DNA of 64,000 nucleotides from Rhopalosiphum padi. Taxonomy: Eukaryota > Arthropoda > Insecta > Hemiptera > Aphididae. The stretch lies in assembly GCF_020882245.1 (NCBI RefSeq), contig NC_083599.1:72461745-72525744 (forward strand). Reading direction: 5' to 3'. Below, one piece after another: positions 12,513 to 26,362 of this stretch (the first letter of the stretch is position 1; each line of letters begins with the position of its first letter). The position numbers were made by a program, and so were the translations under genes. The notes below the pieces were generated by a model that did not search any database, was not told the DNA's origin, and saw only the letters and a program-made list of their open reading frames with translations.

Positions 12513-13232
12513 TACAGGGTGCTTCAACACTATTTATTTCCTTTAATTGTGAATTTATTTAAATTATTTTTCGGACATTGATATACGTATACATATATAC
12601 AATTAACATTTTTAAATACTTAAATTTATCATTCGAGTAAACTGTTATAAGTAGATGATTTTTTAATATAATATGTTAATTTACATGAAATAAAATTCAA
12701 ACAAGACTATTTTCTGAGTTATTAAACTTTATGTATTAATATGAAATATATTATATTTTATGATAATAAGCTTAAAATATATAGCGGGGAGGGGGGGGGG
12801 TTTAATATTTTAAAAATAATATTTATTATTAAGTACTTTATTAGTTACTTATAATTTGTTGACATTTCATAGTTTGTTAAAATTTTCTGAGTAGAGTAAG
12901 TTCTAATCACTAAACTAAATTTTATATTTATTTTAAACTTGATGTAAAAATATTCTTATAACTTAAAAGGATTGTTATCCTTAAGCACATAAGATTAAAT
13001 AACTCTGGAACTACTCAATTGATTATCGGTTTAGAAGTACCAGCATTTAAAATAAAAATAATAATTATCAATTTTTCAATAATATTGTAACAAATATCCA
13101 AATATTCTAAAATATATTATATAGTATATTAAATAATTCACTTAATTTAAATTTTAATAAATACATTATAAAATTAAGAAACGCGGGAAAAAGGAAATAA
13201 ATAAAAATCATTCATGTTGAAACACCTTTTTA
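12513..13232. mobile_element. Fold-back MITE of about 720 bp
   Basis: Left end TACAGGGTGCTTCAACAC then TATTTATTTCCTTT; right end, inverted, gives AAAGGTGTTTCAACAT then TTTATTTATTTCCTTTT. Inner segments also pair imperfectly (CTGAGTTATTAAAC near 12713 against the complement of GATTAAATAACTC near 12995). No ORF. The CAGGGTG start with an apparent TA boundary is common among Tc1/mariner-type MITEs of insects. A (G)n run lies at about 12785-12800. Confidence 0.5.
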
Positions 13233-16200
13233 TGTTACAACCAAAAGTTTTGATGTAATTACTATTGTTCACTTTAAATAAAATCATGTTGTACATATTT
13301 AATTTTATTAGAAAACGCACGTGTAACATTAAAATGTATAATTATAATTTATAGATCATATAGTTATTAGTTGAGCTGATCCGTGAATACAAAACGTAAA
13401 GATTATTTGATTTGCGCAAGTTATAAATGACTTTTCGAGTTTTCGACGACTATACAAGATAATATGTTGACATAAACGGTGTTTAACTAACCATGTTAAG
13501 TGCATTACTGAACAAATTTAAATTAAAAAACAAAAAATCATAATATATAAGGGTTTGAAGTACCTACAGCAATACTTAAATAAATAACATAACTATTTGA
13601 ACGCTAAATGTAAGTATAATTTAATTTAACATTCACTAATGTTAACATTTTATTTCTAGACGAATGCATTAATATTTTAATATAATATTATACTTAAGTA
13701 GAGGTGTAAAAATCTTAGTTTATATAGTTCAGCTTACAAAGTCGTATTCATGACTACTAAAAATATTATGATCATTTTCATGAACAATTAATATACCTAC
13801 CTCTAGATTTTTTTAGAGCTAAACTATAATAGTATAATAATTAATACGTATGCTGCCTTTAATATAATTTACTTTTTTCTTAAGTTTTTATACATTGATA
13901 AATTAATTTAAAAACGACATCATATGTTTTATATTTTATACAAACATAAATATATAGATACATTATATACATAAATAAAATATTCAGTAATTAAAATTTC
14001 TATTTATAATATTGTATTTTTTTTTTTTAGGTATTATGTAATCGCTTTTACTTAAATAACTCTTATACAAGATAAGTAGATGTTAGAATATTAATTGTGT
14101 TTACTAGATAAAAAATGGAAATTCCGACATTTTCTTTTAACAATAAATTATATAATAACAATATAAATGTTTTCGTATAAGCGTTGAAAAAAACGTTTGG
14201 ATAATATTTTTTTGACTTGATCGTTTTAATCTTAACGAAAATATATAAAACTCTCTGTTCTCTCTCGTATACGAAGTTACTGGAACCAAATAATGCCTAT
14301 GTATTTATACAAGTTTGCATCCGAAGTAAAAGTTTGCGACCACCTATGTGTCGCAATATGTTTTGAGTTCTACACGTTACTGAGGAAAGTATTGATTTTA
14401 CAATAAGATTGAAAACTTTTTTGCTACAGTAAAAATATGTCTTTCCTAAAGTTTCAAATAATTTAGTCTCTCAGTTCTAACTTGAGACCGTTGGCATAAC
14501 TATAAAACATATTATTTGTTTTTTGCCGTCCCATAGTTTTCTAAAAGAAAAAAATACGGGCTATTTGTAATATTAAAGCAAAAACAAAAATGACTACAAA
14601 ATATTATTTTCTCAATAATTTTGTTTTAATTCAAAACGAATAGGAATACTATACATATAACATTATATATATTTTATATTTATATCAAAATATTGTAAGA
14701 TATTTAATATATTAGTTACAATAGTACATTCGACAACTGACAATTTATTTATTATTTTTTAAGTAACTATTAAAATATTTGAATCTTATTATATACCTAA
14801 TACATACTAAACTTATACAGTTGCATTCATTTTTTTTTTTTGTGATAGAAATATGTTCCTATACTGATTAATAAATTTACATCGAACGTTCTCGGTATAA
14901 TTTTTATAATTTGGAGTTTGAATAAATGGTCGAATTAAGAAATTTCACAAATTCAAACGATTAATGAGTAATGACTATAAAGTGATAACGTTTATTTTTC
15001 GATTTATTCTAATTAAATTGTTAATAATAGATACTTATATATAAAATCTCAATATTTAATCGTCTCGAGTAATCTGTTACAGACCTAAGCAATTTTTGAA
15101 CGTGGAGCACTGCTGCGTTTGATTAAATTTATTATTATTATTTTATAAATAAACGCAAGCACGAAACTTTTAGAATTGCGAGACACCGAACTGGATGACG
15201 TTGAATTAATATATAAATAGAAATAAAAACTGTAAACATCCTAGTCTGTTGATTTCCAACATGAGAATTGTATTTTATTGTTCGCTCAAAACAGCTTTCC
15301 TGACTGATAAAAAAAATACTTGTATTTTATTTTTTTAAATAAAAAATATATTTTTGAAATGAATATTTAACTATCCGTGTATAATATGGTTGGGTGAATC
15401 AAACAATGTATGCAAAAAACTCTTATTAATGTTGAATTTGTTGTGAGCAACTGAAGTACATACTCTATAATATAAAATTCAATTTATCGAAATAGTATAT
15501 TAAAAAATAATGTACATATAAAATATACAATATCATAATTTAATAAAATATAAGCAATAAGCAACAGTATAGTATATGTATAATTATTTGTATATTCTTT
15601 TTGCCAGCAAAAAATCGTAGTCAATGGAATATAATAAAAAAAATAGTAAATGTACACAATACATTTCAAATTGTAAACCTAACAAAAAAACCGCTTAAAC
15701 ACTTCAGAAACAACCGTTCTTAATAAAATACGAAATAGATAGAATATTACTTAAATGCATAATAAAATATGATACTAAATATTTTATATACTGCGGAACA
15801 GTTAATACAATTGCTTCTGTGTATATTTTAACGTAGAAACGATTCGATATCGTTATCATTCATTTTTATTTTTCACTAATGTGTCACCGACCGGAATGTT
15901 TAGAAAAATTAAACGACTACCAAACATTTTAATAGTTCTATGTATGTATTCAAAAATATTATGTTCTAAAATTCATATAAATTAACTGGGGTATATATAA
16001 TAACCGTGCACTTTCAGGAAAACAGCTATTTTGAAGATTTATGATAACATAATAATATGTGCTATCCATAATTCAATTGACGGTAATTTTCAAAATAATT
16101 AACATAAACAGAATGAACGCTAAATTTTTATATTTCTAGGTCCCCGCGAATATGTGCCCACTGGTCTATTTCCACTGTTTCTAGTTCACTCTACTGCGTG

Positions 16201-18557
16201 TAAGTCGTATAAAGCGATATAGCCTGACGTATTCTATTTTCCACAATAAGTCATAGTATCTTACATAGCTATGGTGTCCAAATTAAAAGCGAAATTCAAT
16301 AAAATTGTTACAAACCGCGTATTACAAATTAAGACCATCTGTAATCAAATCATTTTTACGTCAAATGTTCCGGTTTCAAGTGGTTAATACCGTCTTGAAA
16401 ACGTTGCTTAATTAATTGACTGTAATCGTGGACAGTTTTTTCGGTAAAATGATTCCGCACCGAGTAATAAACTTCCTTATTATTAATAAAGATTAAGCTC
16501 GAAACAAACGTATACATAGCTTATCGGCCACGGCAGCACAGGTTGTCAGAGGAGGAAATAATTTCCATTTCGTTAAAATATTCAACGAAATCGCCGAATC
16601 CTGCCATCGGGCAATTTGAGGACTGTCGCATTTTGTATTTATTAATATACTGACAGTTGTATGTATTTACTCGAATATTTAAATTCTCGTTGCTTTATTA
16701 TGGAAATAAAAATAAATTAGGTAGGAATTATAATATAGTAGAACTATTATGAGTTTATTATATTTTATATTGCAGTATCGTACGGTATAAACAAATATAT
16801 GTATATAATATGTATAAATAATGCTTATTAAGCATATTGTATAAACTTGAATGACATATTATAACAATGCGATTGTTTTTCGAATAAATAAAAATGTGCA
16901 GTAATTATTTCATTTAATCTTATTCAATACTTATTCGAATTTGCACATATTTGTTGGAAAATGAATATTAAATTTATTTCATTTTTTTTTTTTAATAATA
17001 AATTGACTTTGTAATTGTTTTACCAGGCATTATTGTTGTTTAAGTTATATTATAATAGAAATTACTTATTTGGTATTGACCACTTACTCACACAAAGTTG
17101 ATACTTACGAGGATATTTTCGTTTTTAACCGTTGATCGGTAAAACATCTTATATTTCTTCAATTAATTCCACATAACGTTCATCTATTGAGAAACAATTA
17201 TTTTTTACCCCAATTTTCTATTACGACTTTCAATTAATATTTTATTATTTATTTGTATTTAATTTTAATAAAATGACAATATTAACATTTTTCCATAATT
17301 CTTACTTTTATGTGTTGTATAAATTATACGTTATACTGTCACTATGCAGCACACTGAAAATATTTCCATAATACTGTATACTTTGTATCAATAAAAATAT
17401 TTGAATATTTTTATTAAATTACTGTACAACACTGCTAAATATGAATATCAAAAATTGAATTAATCTAATTTATTATAGGTACCCAAACACTACGATATTC
17501 TAATTTACATGTTTTATTTTTATTTTGAATTATTCATTGATTGTTAGTTATAATTTTGTATAATATACGCTTGAATGGAATACGATTAACTTTTTTATAT
17601 AAAGCAATATTATAGATATAATTATGTATAAAATATGTCATTTATTTATTATAGTTTCAAATTTAACTTAGTTACATAATGACTGCAACTCATAAATTAA
17701 AATCAGTTGATTTAAGTAAATATAACTTTTATTTGTATATAGATTATAGGTAATAATATGCATAATATATCAATTAAGTGTAATCACTTATAACTATGAT
17801 ATAATTTGTAACTTATATCCTAGCATCAAGTTATTATAATATTATGTAATATAAATTGCTTAATCTATAGTAAGTATAATATAATATTTTTAACTCGGCT
17901 TAAATCCCCCGGAATTGGTGAAATGCATGCTTAGTCGTGAATCGTTATATTATAAATTATTATACATACAGACTAGTGACTGAATTAGGTGAACAGTGTC
18001 GGTCACATTGTACCTATATATCTATATTAGTAAATTATATAACTAAACGAATTGACTACACGCGGGAGTTATACAGACATAATAAAGTAGCATCACAGAT
18101 TTGGAGTTATATTCAAAGCAGAATACCGCCGCCCGATAAAATGTACGTCTAATTGAGTTTGATTAAACAGCAAAAAAAAAAATAAAAATAGTCTATTTTA
18201 TACTTGACTTTCCTATTGTGATCCTGTGTACGTTGTTTATTATTAACGAAATAAAATATTATGTACAATGCATTTATACATTGTATATTAAATAGGTTAA
18301 GAAGTACTTACATCAGCTTAAACTCTTAAAGCACACGTGTCCAGCAATCTTAACCATAGATTTTCGATTATTAAAATAAGGAATCAACGTCGTAGATTCG
18401 AGTTTTCGTAGTGCGAAATTAAAGTTATGATATTAACTGGTATTTCAACCTCAACTTTTTGGGAATTTAAAAAAGTTTATTATAATATATAAAATTTAAA
18501 TAATGATACATATTTCATATCTAAGTTATTTTCGAAGATTAAAATTTAATTTTATAA
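13233..18557. other. AT-rich non-coding stretch
   Basis: No gene recognised. A short exon-like segment after an acceptor at 16140 was examined and not accepted. Confidence 0.45.
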
Positions 18558-18559
18558 TA

Positions 18560-18658
18560 CAGTGGAACCTCGATAACTCGAATCGGTTGGGGGCAAAAAT
18601 AAAATTCGAGTTATCGAAAATTCGACTTATAGAGGTTCGAGTTATCGTGGTTCGTCTG
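18560..18658. mobile_element. Short pogo/Tigger-like element end
   Basis: CAGTGGAACCTCGATAACTC at the left is the typical terminal sequence of pogo/Tigger-group elements; a nearly inverted partner (TAGAGGTTCGAGTTATCG) ends about 99 bp away, bordered by TA on both sides. It looks like a tiny deletion derivative. Confidence 0.6.
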
Positions 18659-18660
18659 TA

Positions 18661-21600
18661 TTTCAGCATTTTATTATCAGTTTATAGTTTATAGAATTGC
18701 AATCGTTTAGATTTCTGTTTAATATTGATAAACATATATATCAATATTGTTTTTAAATTTCATTAAAACAAATTTCGCTCCCAATTCGATTTTGGTTTCT
18801 ATACATAGAAAAGTTCAAATAAAGATCTATCAGGTGAATAGCCAGGTTCCAATTCCATTATTCATGTCTTTTATAAAATTACAGTTTTCTCATATCGGTT
18901 ATTTTCGGGTTTCGTTGTAGACTACAGTTGCTAATAGTAAAAATAGTGATCCGTGTATTAAATGCATGATAATATCGTGGCCAACTTTCTAGTTTCGACT
19001 GTTTCGAGATCAAATCGCCATAAACGATATATTTCGTCGACAATTTAAAAGCGCTCGGTGTAACAAAAATATTATTATATATACGTCCCTTTACTCCGTC
19101 ATCGTGTTCAGAATATTTTATAAGCAACATCGCGTATATATTTGTATATATAAAAAAAGCCGAACGCATTGCCATCAAAATTTTAGTGTGGCACTGAAGC
19201 GTATTTTAAAAATGTACGTACGCAAATCTATTATGTACAATATTTCACTTTATGACTAATATAATATTTCATATTACTTGCTATATACAATAATATATAT
19301 AGTATTGTATACACGAGTACGTTCCGTGTATCAATTATTCAAGTATAGTCCGTATATAGTTTATTAACATCCTATTTGTGTATGTAACATGTGTGTTTGT
19401 GTGCGATAGGGAAGGGTGCGTCAATCATTCTTGTAAATTGTGAAAAATATAATTGAAATAAATCTCAAATAATTGTTTTTGAATTGAAAATACTATTCTA
19501 AATACTTTAAAATAAGACCTAGGATATGCATGGATTCTGATTTTGATATGGTCTCTATTCGTTTCTAACATTATATCATATATGTTATTATTATCAAAAT
19601 ATATTTTTGACAAATTTTGGCATTGAAGAATTCTAGTAAGTACATAAATTAGGGTTTAAAAGTAGTTTATTAGGGTTAAATGTTTTTAATGTATTCATAA
19701 TAATTTATTAATTTTATTTAAAATTTAAATATTTTTTTATATGTTACTAATTTTGTGTTATTATCGAAGCCTTATATTATATTCAGTTATTATTCTATAG
19801 ATTTATTATAATCTACAATTGAAGTCAAAACCATGCAATTTTTGTCAAAATCTTTTTTTAGGTTTTTAAGTATTTAACAAAATCTAATTTTAGTTTGATT
19901 TAATTGCAGAAAATTGATTCATTATAAACACAAAAATTGGTAAATGACCTATTCTAAAAACAAATTAAACTATAAGCTGTGACGCCAAGACATATGTTTA
20001 CCTATGACAATTCGTAGATGAATTTAGTAGGTAGGGCATGACTTTTGTCATTGAGTGTACACAATTAGAAAATTTTAATACCTTGTACCTACCTACAAAG
20101 CTATAATATAATCCTAATAATTTTTGATACAAAAAAATGTAGTCATAAAATATGATGCATCGAAAATACGGTTAGGTAGGTATACGTATACGACTTTGAT
20201 AATCGAAAAAAATAAAACAATATTCATAAATTCATCGTCGATATTATTATTTTTGTATTTATTAACTAGATATTTATAGACCATATGCGGTCGCGATAAG
20301 ATACCCCGTTTTGAACTTGTTTGTACAGTACAATAGTACATCGAGTACCGAATTTTGCCGTAACCTAACGATGCTTTTTTACGGTAAAACATGCTTTCTT
20401 ACTTCCAATAATCCGGCTTACTGAATGATTTTACAGTAAAATCACCTATTATAAAACTTGTAGAGGAGAAATTTATCTAGAGTCGTTCGGAGCCAGTTTC
20501 TGATGTGCTATTTTGATCGAATAATATTTCATGATGAATTTTGTTTTTGTTTTTTTTTTTACTTTTTATTGTTTTAATTATTTGATTAATTAATAAAAAA
20601 TCAAACTCTTATAGACTATAAGTAAACTTAAGATACTCTATAAAACTATTGTAGATAAGTATATTAGTAATACTATAGTTGGTAAACAGTAGTATATTAT
20701 TATAATGGCATTATGGCTTCAAATGTATATTGTACCTATAATATTAATTTAAGATCTTAATATATTATCAAATAAAAAAGATACTATTCATAATATTATG
20801 ATAATATTGCAAAAAACCTTGTATTATAAATATAAAATACTGGAATGTGTATTAATATTGGTATGAATATTATTCTGTTCATTTGTCATGGTACATGTAT
20901 ATTATGTCTTTAACTTAGTGAATGCGGAAACATTTAATGACAACTAACAATAAACATCGAATCACGTATCTGATGATGTAAAGTATATCATAATATTATA
21001 CATTATGCATGATATGCGACACTTAATGAAAGTCAGCAAGGTGCAGACTACGTAACATTTGAATTAGTGACATAAATAATGCACCAATAGTATATAATAT
21101 GACTATATAAAGAATTAGAATCATTAGAATTAGAGAACAGTATTAATGCCAGTGAGCAAAGTTAACTAATTATAATGTCTATGGGTGACAATTATTATAA
21201 TAGGTATACGATCGAACAAATAAGCTTGTCGGTGGCGGGTGATTTTTTTTTTATTATTTATTATACATATTATATTAGTCTAGTATTATAAATTACAATA
21301 TATACTTTTTTTTTTAAAGGATAGTAGTATACATTTTTATTCGCAAAACTTGATCACTTTTTAATATGCTATTTGCTTTGTAAAAAAAAAAAAGAGTCAT
21401 ATGTACTTAAATTCATTTTGCACTCTCCTCCAGCAGGGCGTGTCAAATATGATAGATATAGCTAAGATCCGTCAGTCAATTTTCGAAAATTTTACGAAAT
21501 CTCTCTCTAGAATACTTCTCACAACGAGTGGTCAAATTTTTATTTAAAATTATAATAAGGACTATTTTCACTGGCCGTTATTTATTTATTAGTTGCTGAA

Positions 21601-24600
21601 ACGTAAGCGCGTATGGCACACGTTCTAAACAACTGTATATTTATTATAAAACTCGTGTATAATAAAAGCTTTAAGTCGTCTGTATTGAATGGTGTGCAGG
21701 TCTCTAGTATATAGTATATTATGGTAATTATCAACTACCTATGCGAGTCTCGTATTTCGAAACAATTATCGAGAAGATGGATATATTTAAAAAATCAAAA
21801 AAACTGGACACTTGTTACTTTGTAAGACAATTACAACATTTGTAATAATATGGTTTGGAAAATTCAATTTTGGTATACTAATGATTATTTTATGACATTT
21901 AAGTTGTTATAGGTGAGAACTACTTGGAACCGTGGTAATGTAACCTACTAACCTATTGTACGGCAACGTCGAACGTCAGTCAACTATACGCTAATAGATA
22001 ATAGCCAGTCAACAGATCAGATGTCTTGAAAAAAAAATGATGTCTAAGTAGTGCGATATTGTTTCGGATCATTTTTCCATAGATCTCTATTTTATTCTAA
22101 TATAATAATTATCTAGTCTATGATTAGTATAGTAATATTATTTTACCATCGGCAAATACGGTATTTAACCCTTGCACACTTAATACTTATAAGAACTATT
22201 TATTCATATTAATAAATAATTAATTTAATTAATTTTTTATTTTTATTATTTATTATTAATTTTATTTTTGCACGTGCGCCATCCAATAACATTTTGGGCT
22301 TACTATAATCGGATAAGTCCATAACATCTTTATAATATTTGTTATATTATCTGTTATATGGCATTATAACAGCAATAACTGTGAGACAAATCTTTTATCT
22401 TCCGATCACGTTTTTACTCAACTTTTAGTTAAAAACACCACACAAATAACAGGAATTTATTTTTTTATTTTTACACAACAGATAAACATTGTCAGAAAAA
22501 ATATATTTATAATGGTGTTGCGATTAATGTTAAATATCACTATTATTTAAAGCAATATAGCAAATTAAATAACGCGCAACATACAGTCTTAACTAAATAA
22601 AAAATATTATACTTTTGAAAATGTTAATCCATGTGGTTTTTAGTACTTATTCGGAAATATAATAATCTACTACCACCCGCAGTATGGATTAATCGGATTT
22701 GTATATAATGTTGTTACCAGCTAAGTCCCTTTTCACGCAATTATTTAAAGATGGGTTAAATGTTTATACTTTTAGTGACATGTTTAAAAATCTTAAAAGC
22801 TCCAATTCTCAAATGTCCACCATAAATAACTCAATAATTGGACCACTTTAAAAATGTCAACACTAATAAAAAAATACTTAACCAATTCAGAGTTGATGAA
22901 AAAATTAATTAAAATAGCATATGGTTTTGTTATTGTTGTAGCGGAAAACTTACAAGTAATACGCGAGTAATAATACATTTACTTTATCTCGAAAAAAATA
23001 CTTCGGCGACCTTCTACCATTGATAATAATTGATCTTATGTAATCAAACGCTATGTGTGGTCCATTGATAGTTTAATATTATTAGTTGGGATTAATTTCC
23101 GAGTCGAAATTAACGACAAACAGTCGATGTTGGTACAACAGTCAATAGATCGTGCAATCATGACGTGGCTATATAATATTTCAGAAATGCATTTGGGTAC
23201 ATAGAGCGATCTAAATTAAATACAAAAATATATTATATCCGAACATTTTTTACTATTATAAATATTGTTACTTCCTGAAAAGTGCAGCTGCGGGCATTTG
23301 GTATTTTTTTTTTATAATAATATATCTCGTCCCGTACATTATATTTTATTTTAAAAGTGAAACTATTATTACAGTATCTATAGGTAAATAAAAAAATAAA
23401 AAAAATAGCGATTTTTCTCGAGCAGTAGAGTAAAAACAAAACGCTTAACGACACGGCAGCTATATTATCGGTGCACGAAATCGACAGCGTTCGTCGCGAG
23501 TAAAATTCTTGTTCTTCTGCAGTCGAACGCAAAACGATATATCCAAATATATAATTTATTATCGACTTAATAATGACAGCCAGTCGGTAAACAACGCTAT
23601 TCGACGGTGGGTTTAACATTTTTGTCAAAATCTCTTACATCAATATGGTTACGAAATAGCGTCGGGGTACGTGCTGTATAACGGGAACGCGGTAAGACTA
23701 CGCTAAATGGATTTCGACGAATTGTTTATCCAACGCGCGTAAAACATTCCGCCCGACCGATTCCCTGTAGATGATGGTCCCAGTCCCAACTAGTCCATTA
23801 TTCAAACACACATTACTTCGCCTTTTTTTAGCCGTATCGCCTAAGTAATTTATGAAGAAAAAAAATTACTCCTCTGTACCCGCCCCATTAAATGTATTTC
23901 ACCTACTATTATTCTTCATTGAATAATAATAATAACTGTAGAACATTTGTGCTATGTGGTTTTCCATCATTCGAATAAATAGTTAATAAACATTTTATTC
24001 GGTATTAACGTTACGTATACCTACGGACTAGTAGCTATATCGATAAAATTAAGAATCAACTGGTCCGTCAAACTTTTTTTTTGTATATTTTTATACTGAA
24101 ATATTTATTTGAATTCAACTAAAATAAAATCGATGAATACAGTAATATATATTTTTAGTTTTTGTCAAATAAAAGTATACAAAATCGATTTTATTTTGAT
24201 GGTAAAAATACGAATAAAATATTAAAGTACCTATGGAATTAGCATGGTTATTTTTGCATTACGTGGTTAATAATTAATTTTTTCTTGTCAATAATAAGAT
24301 TTGTTTGTCGGAGAGAAACATTTTTTTATATTTCTAAGAATTGAATATTTTAATTTTAATTTATATTTCACAAGAGATTTAGTAAACACATTACGTTCAA
24401 AACATTGTAGTAAATCTTTAATATTTAATACATATTATTTAAATATTCTTTTATATTTTTTAATAATTTAAATCTACTTACAATAAACTTATTAAAGCTT
24501 TTTCGTGGAAAAGATCACATTACAATATATAAATTAATTCAGCCTGTCCACGTCAATTGGTAAATTATATTTATAATTTTATAACTTAACGAAAGCTCAC

Positions 24601-25401
24601 TAAATATACTTAATGTGCGTTTTTAACAATTTTAATAAGTATTAAAATATATACAAACGGCACTTTACATAGGCAATTTCATTACACCTCTGTCGAGAGT
24701 GGGTCCAATTTCAAGTAGGTATATTATTTTATTACATGGTGTATAAGTATAAATTACAATAACTAACCTAGAACACTGACATTAGTCCATTTTCTCAACA
24801 TTTTCTTTTTGTGTGTAGAATGACGATAGTATTAATTTAATTTTTAATGTTTGTATGCGTTTCTGTTATTACCATTTAGACTTTAGAGCAATAAAAACCT
24901 TTTTTTAACTTTGAGGAAGATGTAATAATAATTTGGATTTAGCTTATACTTGTGGTAGGAGGGAAAAGGTCAAAAGTAGAAAATTCTCTGTAATTATTAA
25001 AATATATGACGAAAACAAAAACAAGAATTTTTACGCAAACCATTTTCAACAAAATATATTTTTTGTTTTTTTTTTCAGATGATGTAGGAGTTAGTTAATA
25101 CAATATTTGTGCTGCTAAATTTGTTTTACTTAATTTTTAAAACACCCGGGAATTATTAAACATTTAATTTTTTATATATTATTTTAAGTTTAAATTAAGA
25201 ACAGACCTGATTATTAAATTCTTCAAAATATACACAAATATACATAATATCATTACGTCATATAAATTTCTTTAAAACAAACAAATTTCTAGTCTCTATA
25301 AATAATACCTACTAGTTAATAAAATTAATTTATCGATTAATCCTGTTGATTAGTTTCACAATAATAATATAGAATTTAATTTAAGTAAATCTAATACAGT
25401 G
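18661..25401. other. AT-rich non-coding stretch
   Basis: No gene recognised. Slightly CpG-richer patches lie near 18.9-19.1 kb and 23.4-23.8 kb, the latter with a donor-like CG|GTAAGAC at about 23692 on the plus strand, but no linked exon could be built. Confidence 0.4.
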
Positions 25402-26362
25402 TACTCCCGATTATCCTCGTTGCGGATTATCCGTTGTCTTTCGCAGAATCATCTACATGCTTATATGACATAATATTATGTATACAAAAAAAAAAAATAA
25501 ACACCTTTACATTATGCATCATTATCGGTTTAATTGGGTTGTGATAGCCGATTACTCGAAAACGACGTAAAATACAATACGCTTGTTTAATACGTACTAA
25601 GGGGCCTCGCTACGGTTATTATTTAAGGGACATCATTTAGGCAATTCATAATCTTGTCTTAGCCGCCCGAGATCTATGTGTTAGTTGTAAATGATTATTA
25701 GTGTGAGTGAAATGCGATGCGGGTACCGGCTGGAGTACGCGCATGCACATGTCAATAACTCGATAACAATAAAAATTCACTATACGAATTTTACGACAAC
25801 TTACTTATTGATTTGACAAAATTAAAGTTAGTTAACGTTGTCTGATCTTGATACTGAAAAAATATTTAAGATTTTAAATTCATCAGAAAAATGTCTGTAG
25901 ATCGTACGAAACATTCTGGTTTTAATTTTAATTTTAAATTTAATATTATGCTTTAAAAAAATTCACAATTTCAAGTTTTTATAACCACTTCATTAGAATA
26001 TAAGATTTAATTTTTACAAAGTATTCCGTACGATCTATAGACAATTTTCTGCCGAGTTCAGAATTTTTTTCAGAATCAAAATCGGACATCTTAAACTAAC
26101 TTTAATTTTGTCAAAACTTTACGTATTTTGAGCTCAAATTCACGGCAGTAGCGAGGCCCCTTAATACTTTTTGGTAATTGTTATGATACGTTTAATGAAA
26201 AAAAAAAAGTCCGTCCAGTATCATTGGGGATACGTTGTTCTATATTATAACCTAATAATCAAAATATCGCAATTTCGGTTGTTATGTTCCTTTAATACTA
26301 GACCCTCGAATGTAGACATTGTACGTCATCATTATCGGTTTAATTGGGTTGTGATAGTCGAT
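25402..26362. mobile_element. Composite transposon remnant interrupted by a MITE
   Basis: Starts with CAGTGTACTCCCGATTATCC and CGGATTATCCG, a pogo/Tigger-type end. Two direct copies of a 36-bp segment (25517-25552 and 26327-26362; TTATCGGTTTAATTGGGTTG inside) lie on either side of an inserted fold-back MITE. The right limit of the older element is not defined. Confidence 0.4.
25600..26161. mobile_element. Fold-back MITE with TA target duplication
   Basis: Ends AGGGGCCTCGCTAC and GTAGCGAGGCCCCT are exact inverted repeats flanked by TA (25598-25599 and 26162-26163). Long inner arms pair imperfectly: GACAAAATTAAAGTTAGTT near 25817 with its complement near 26095, and GTAGATCGTACG near 25897 with CGTACGATCTATAG near 26027. 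No ORF. The structure would form a long hairpin. Confidence 0.75.

Noticed and set aside
16141..16200. Exon-like segment after a TTTCTAG acceptor, with a possible donor near 16199
   Set aside because: Two frames close quickly, the donor TG|TAAGT lacks a proper GT boundary in the right place, and no partner exon fits.
19800..20060. Possible MITE with GACTTTTGTCATTGAGTG at its right end
   Set aside because: The inverted match to the left side is too weak and short to support a border.
23233..23628. 131-codon minus-strand open frame
   Set aside because: Low-complexity, AT-driven composition rich in Ile, Tyr and Lys; no splice or family support.
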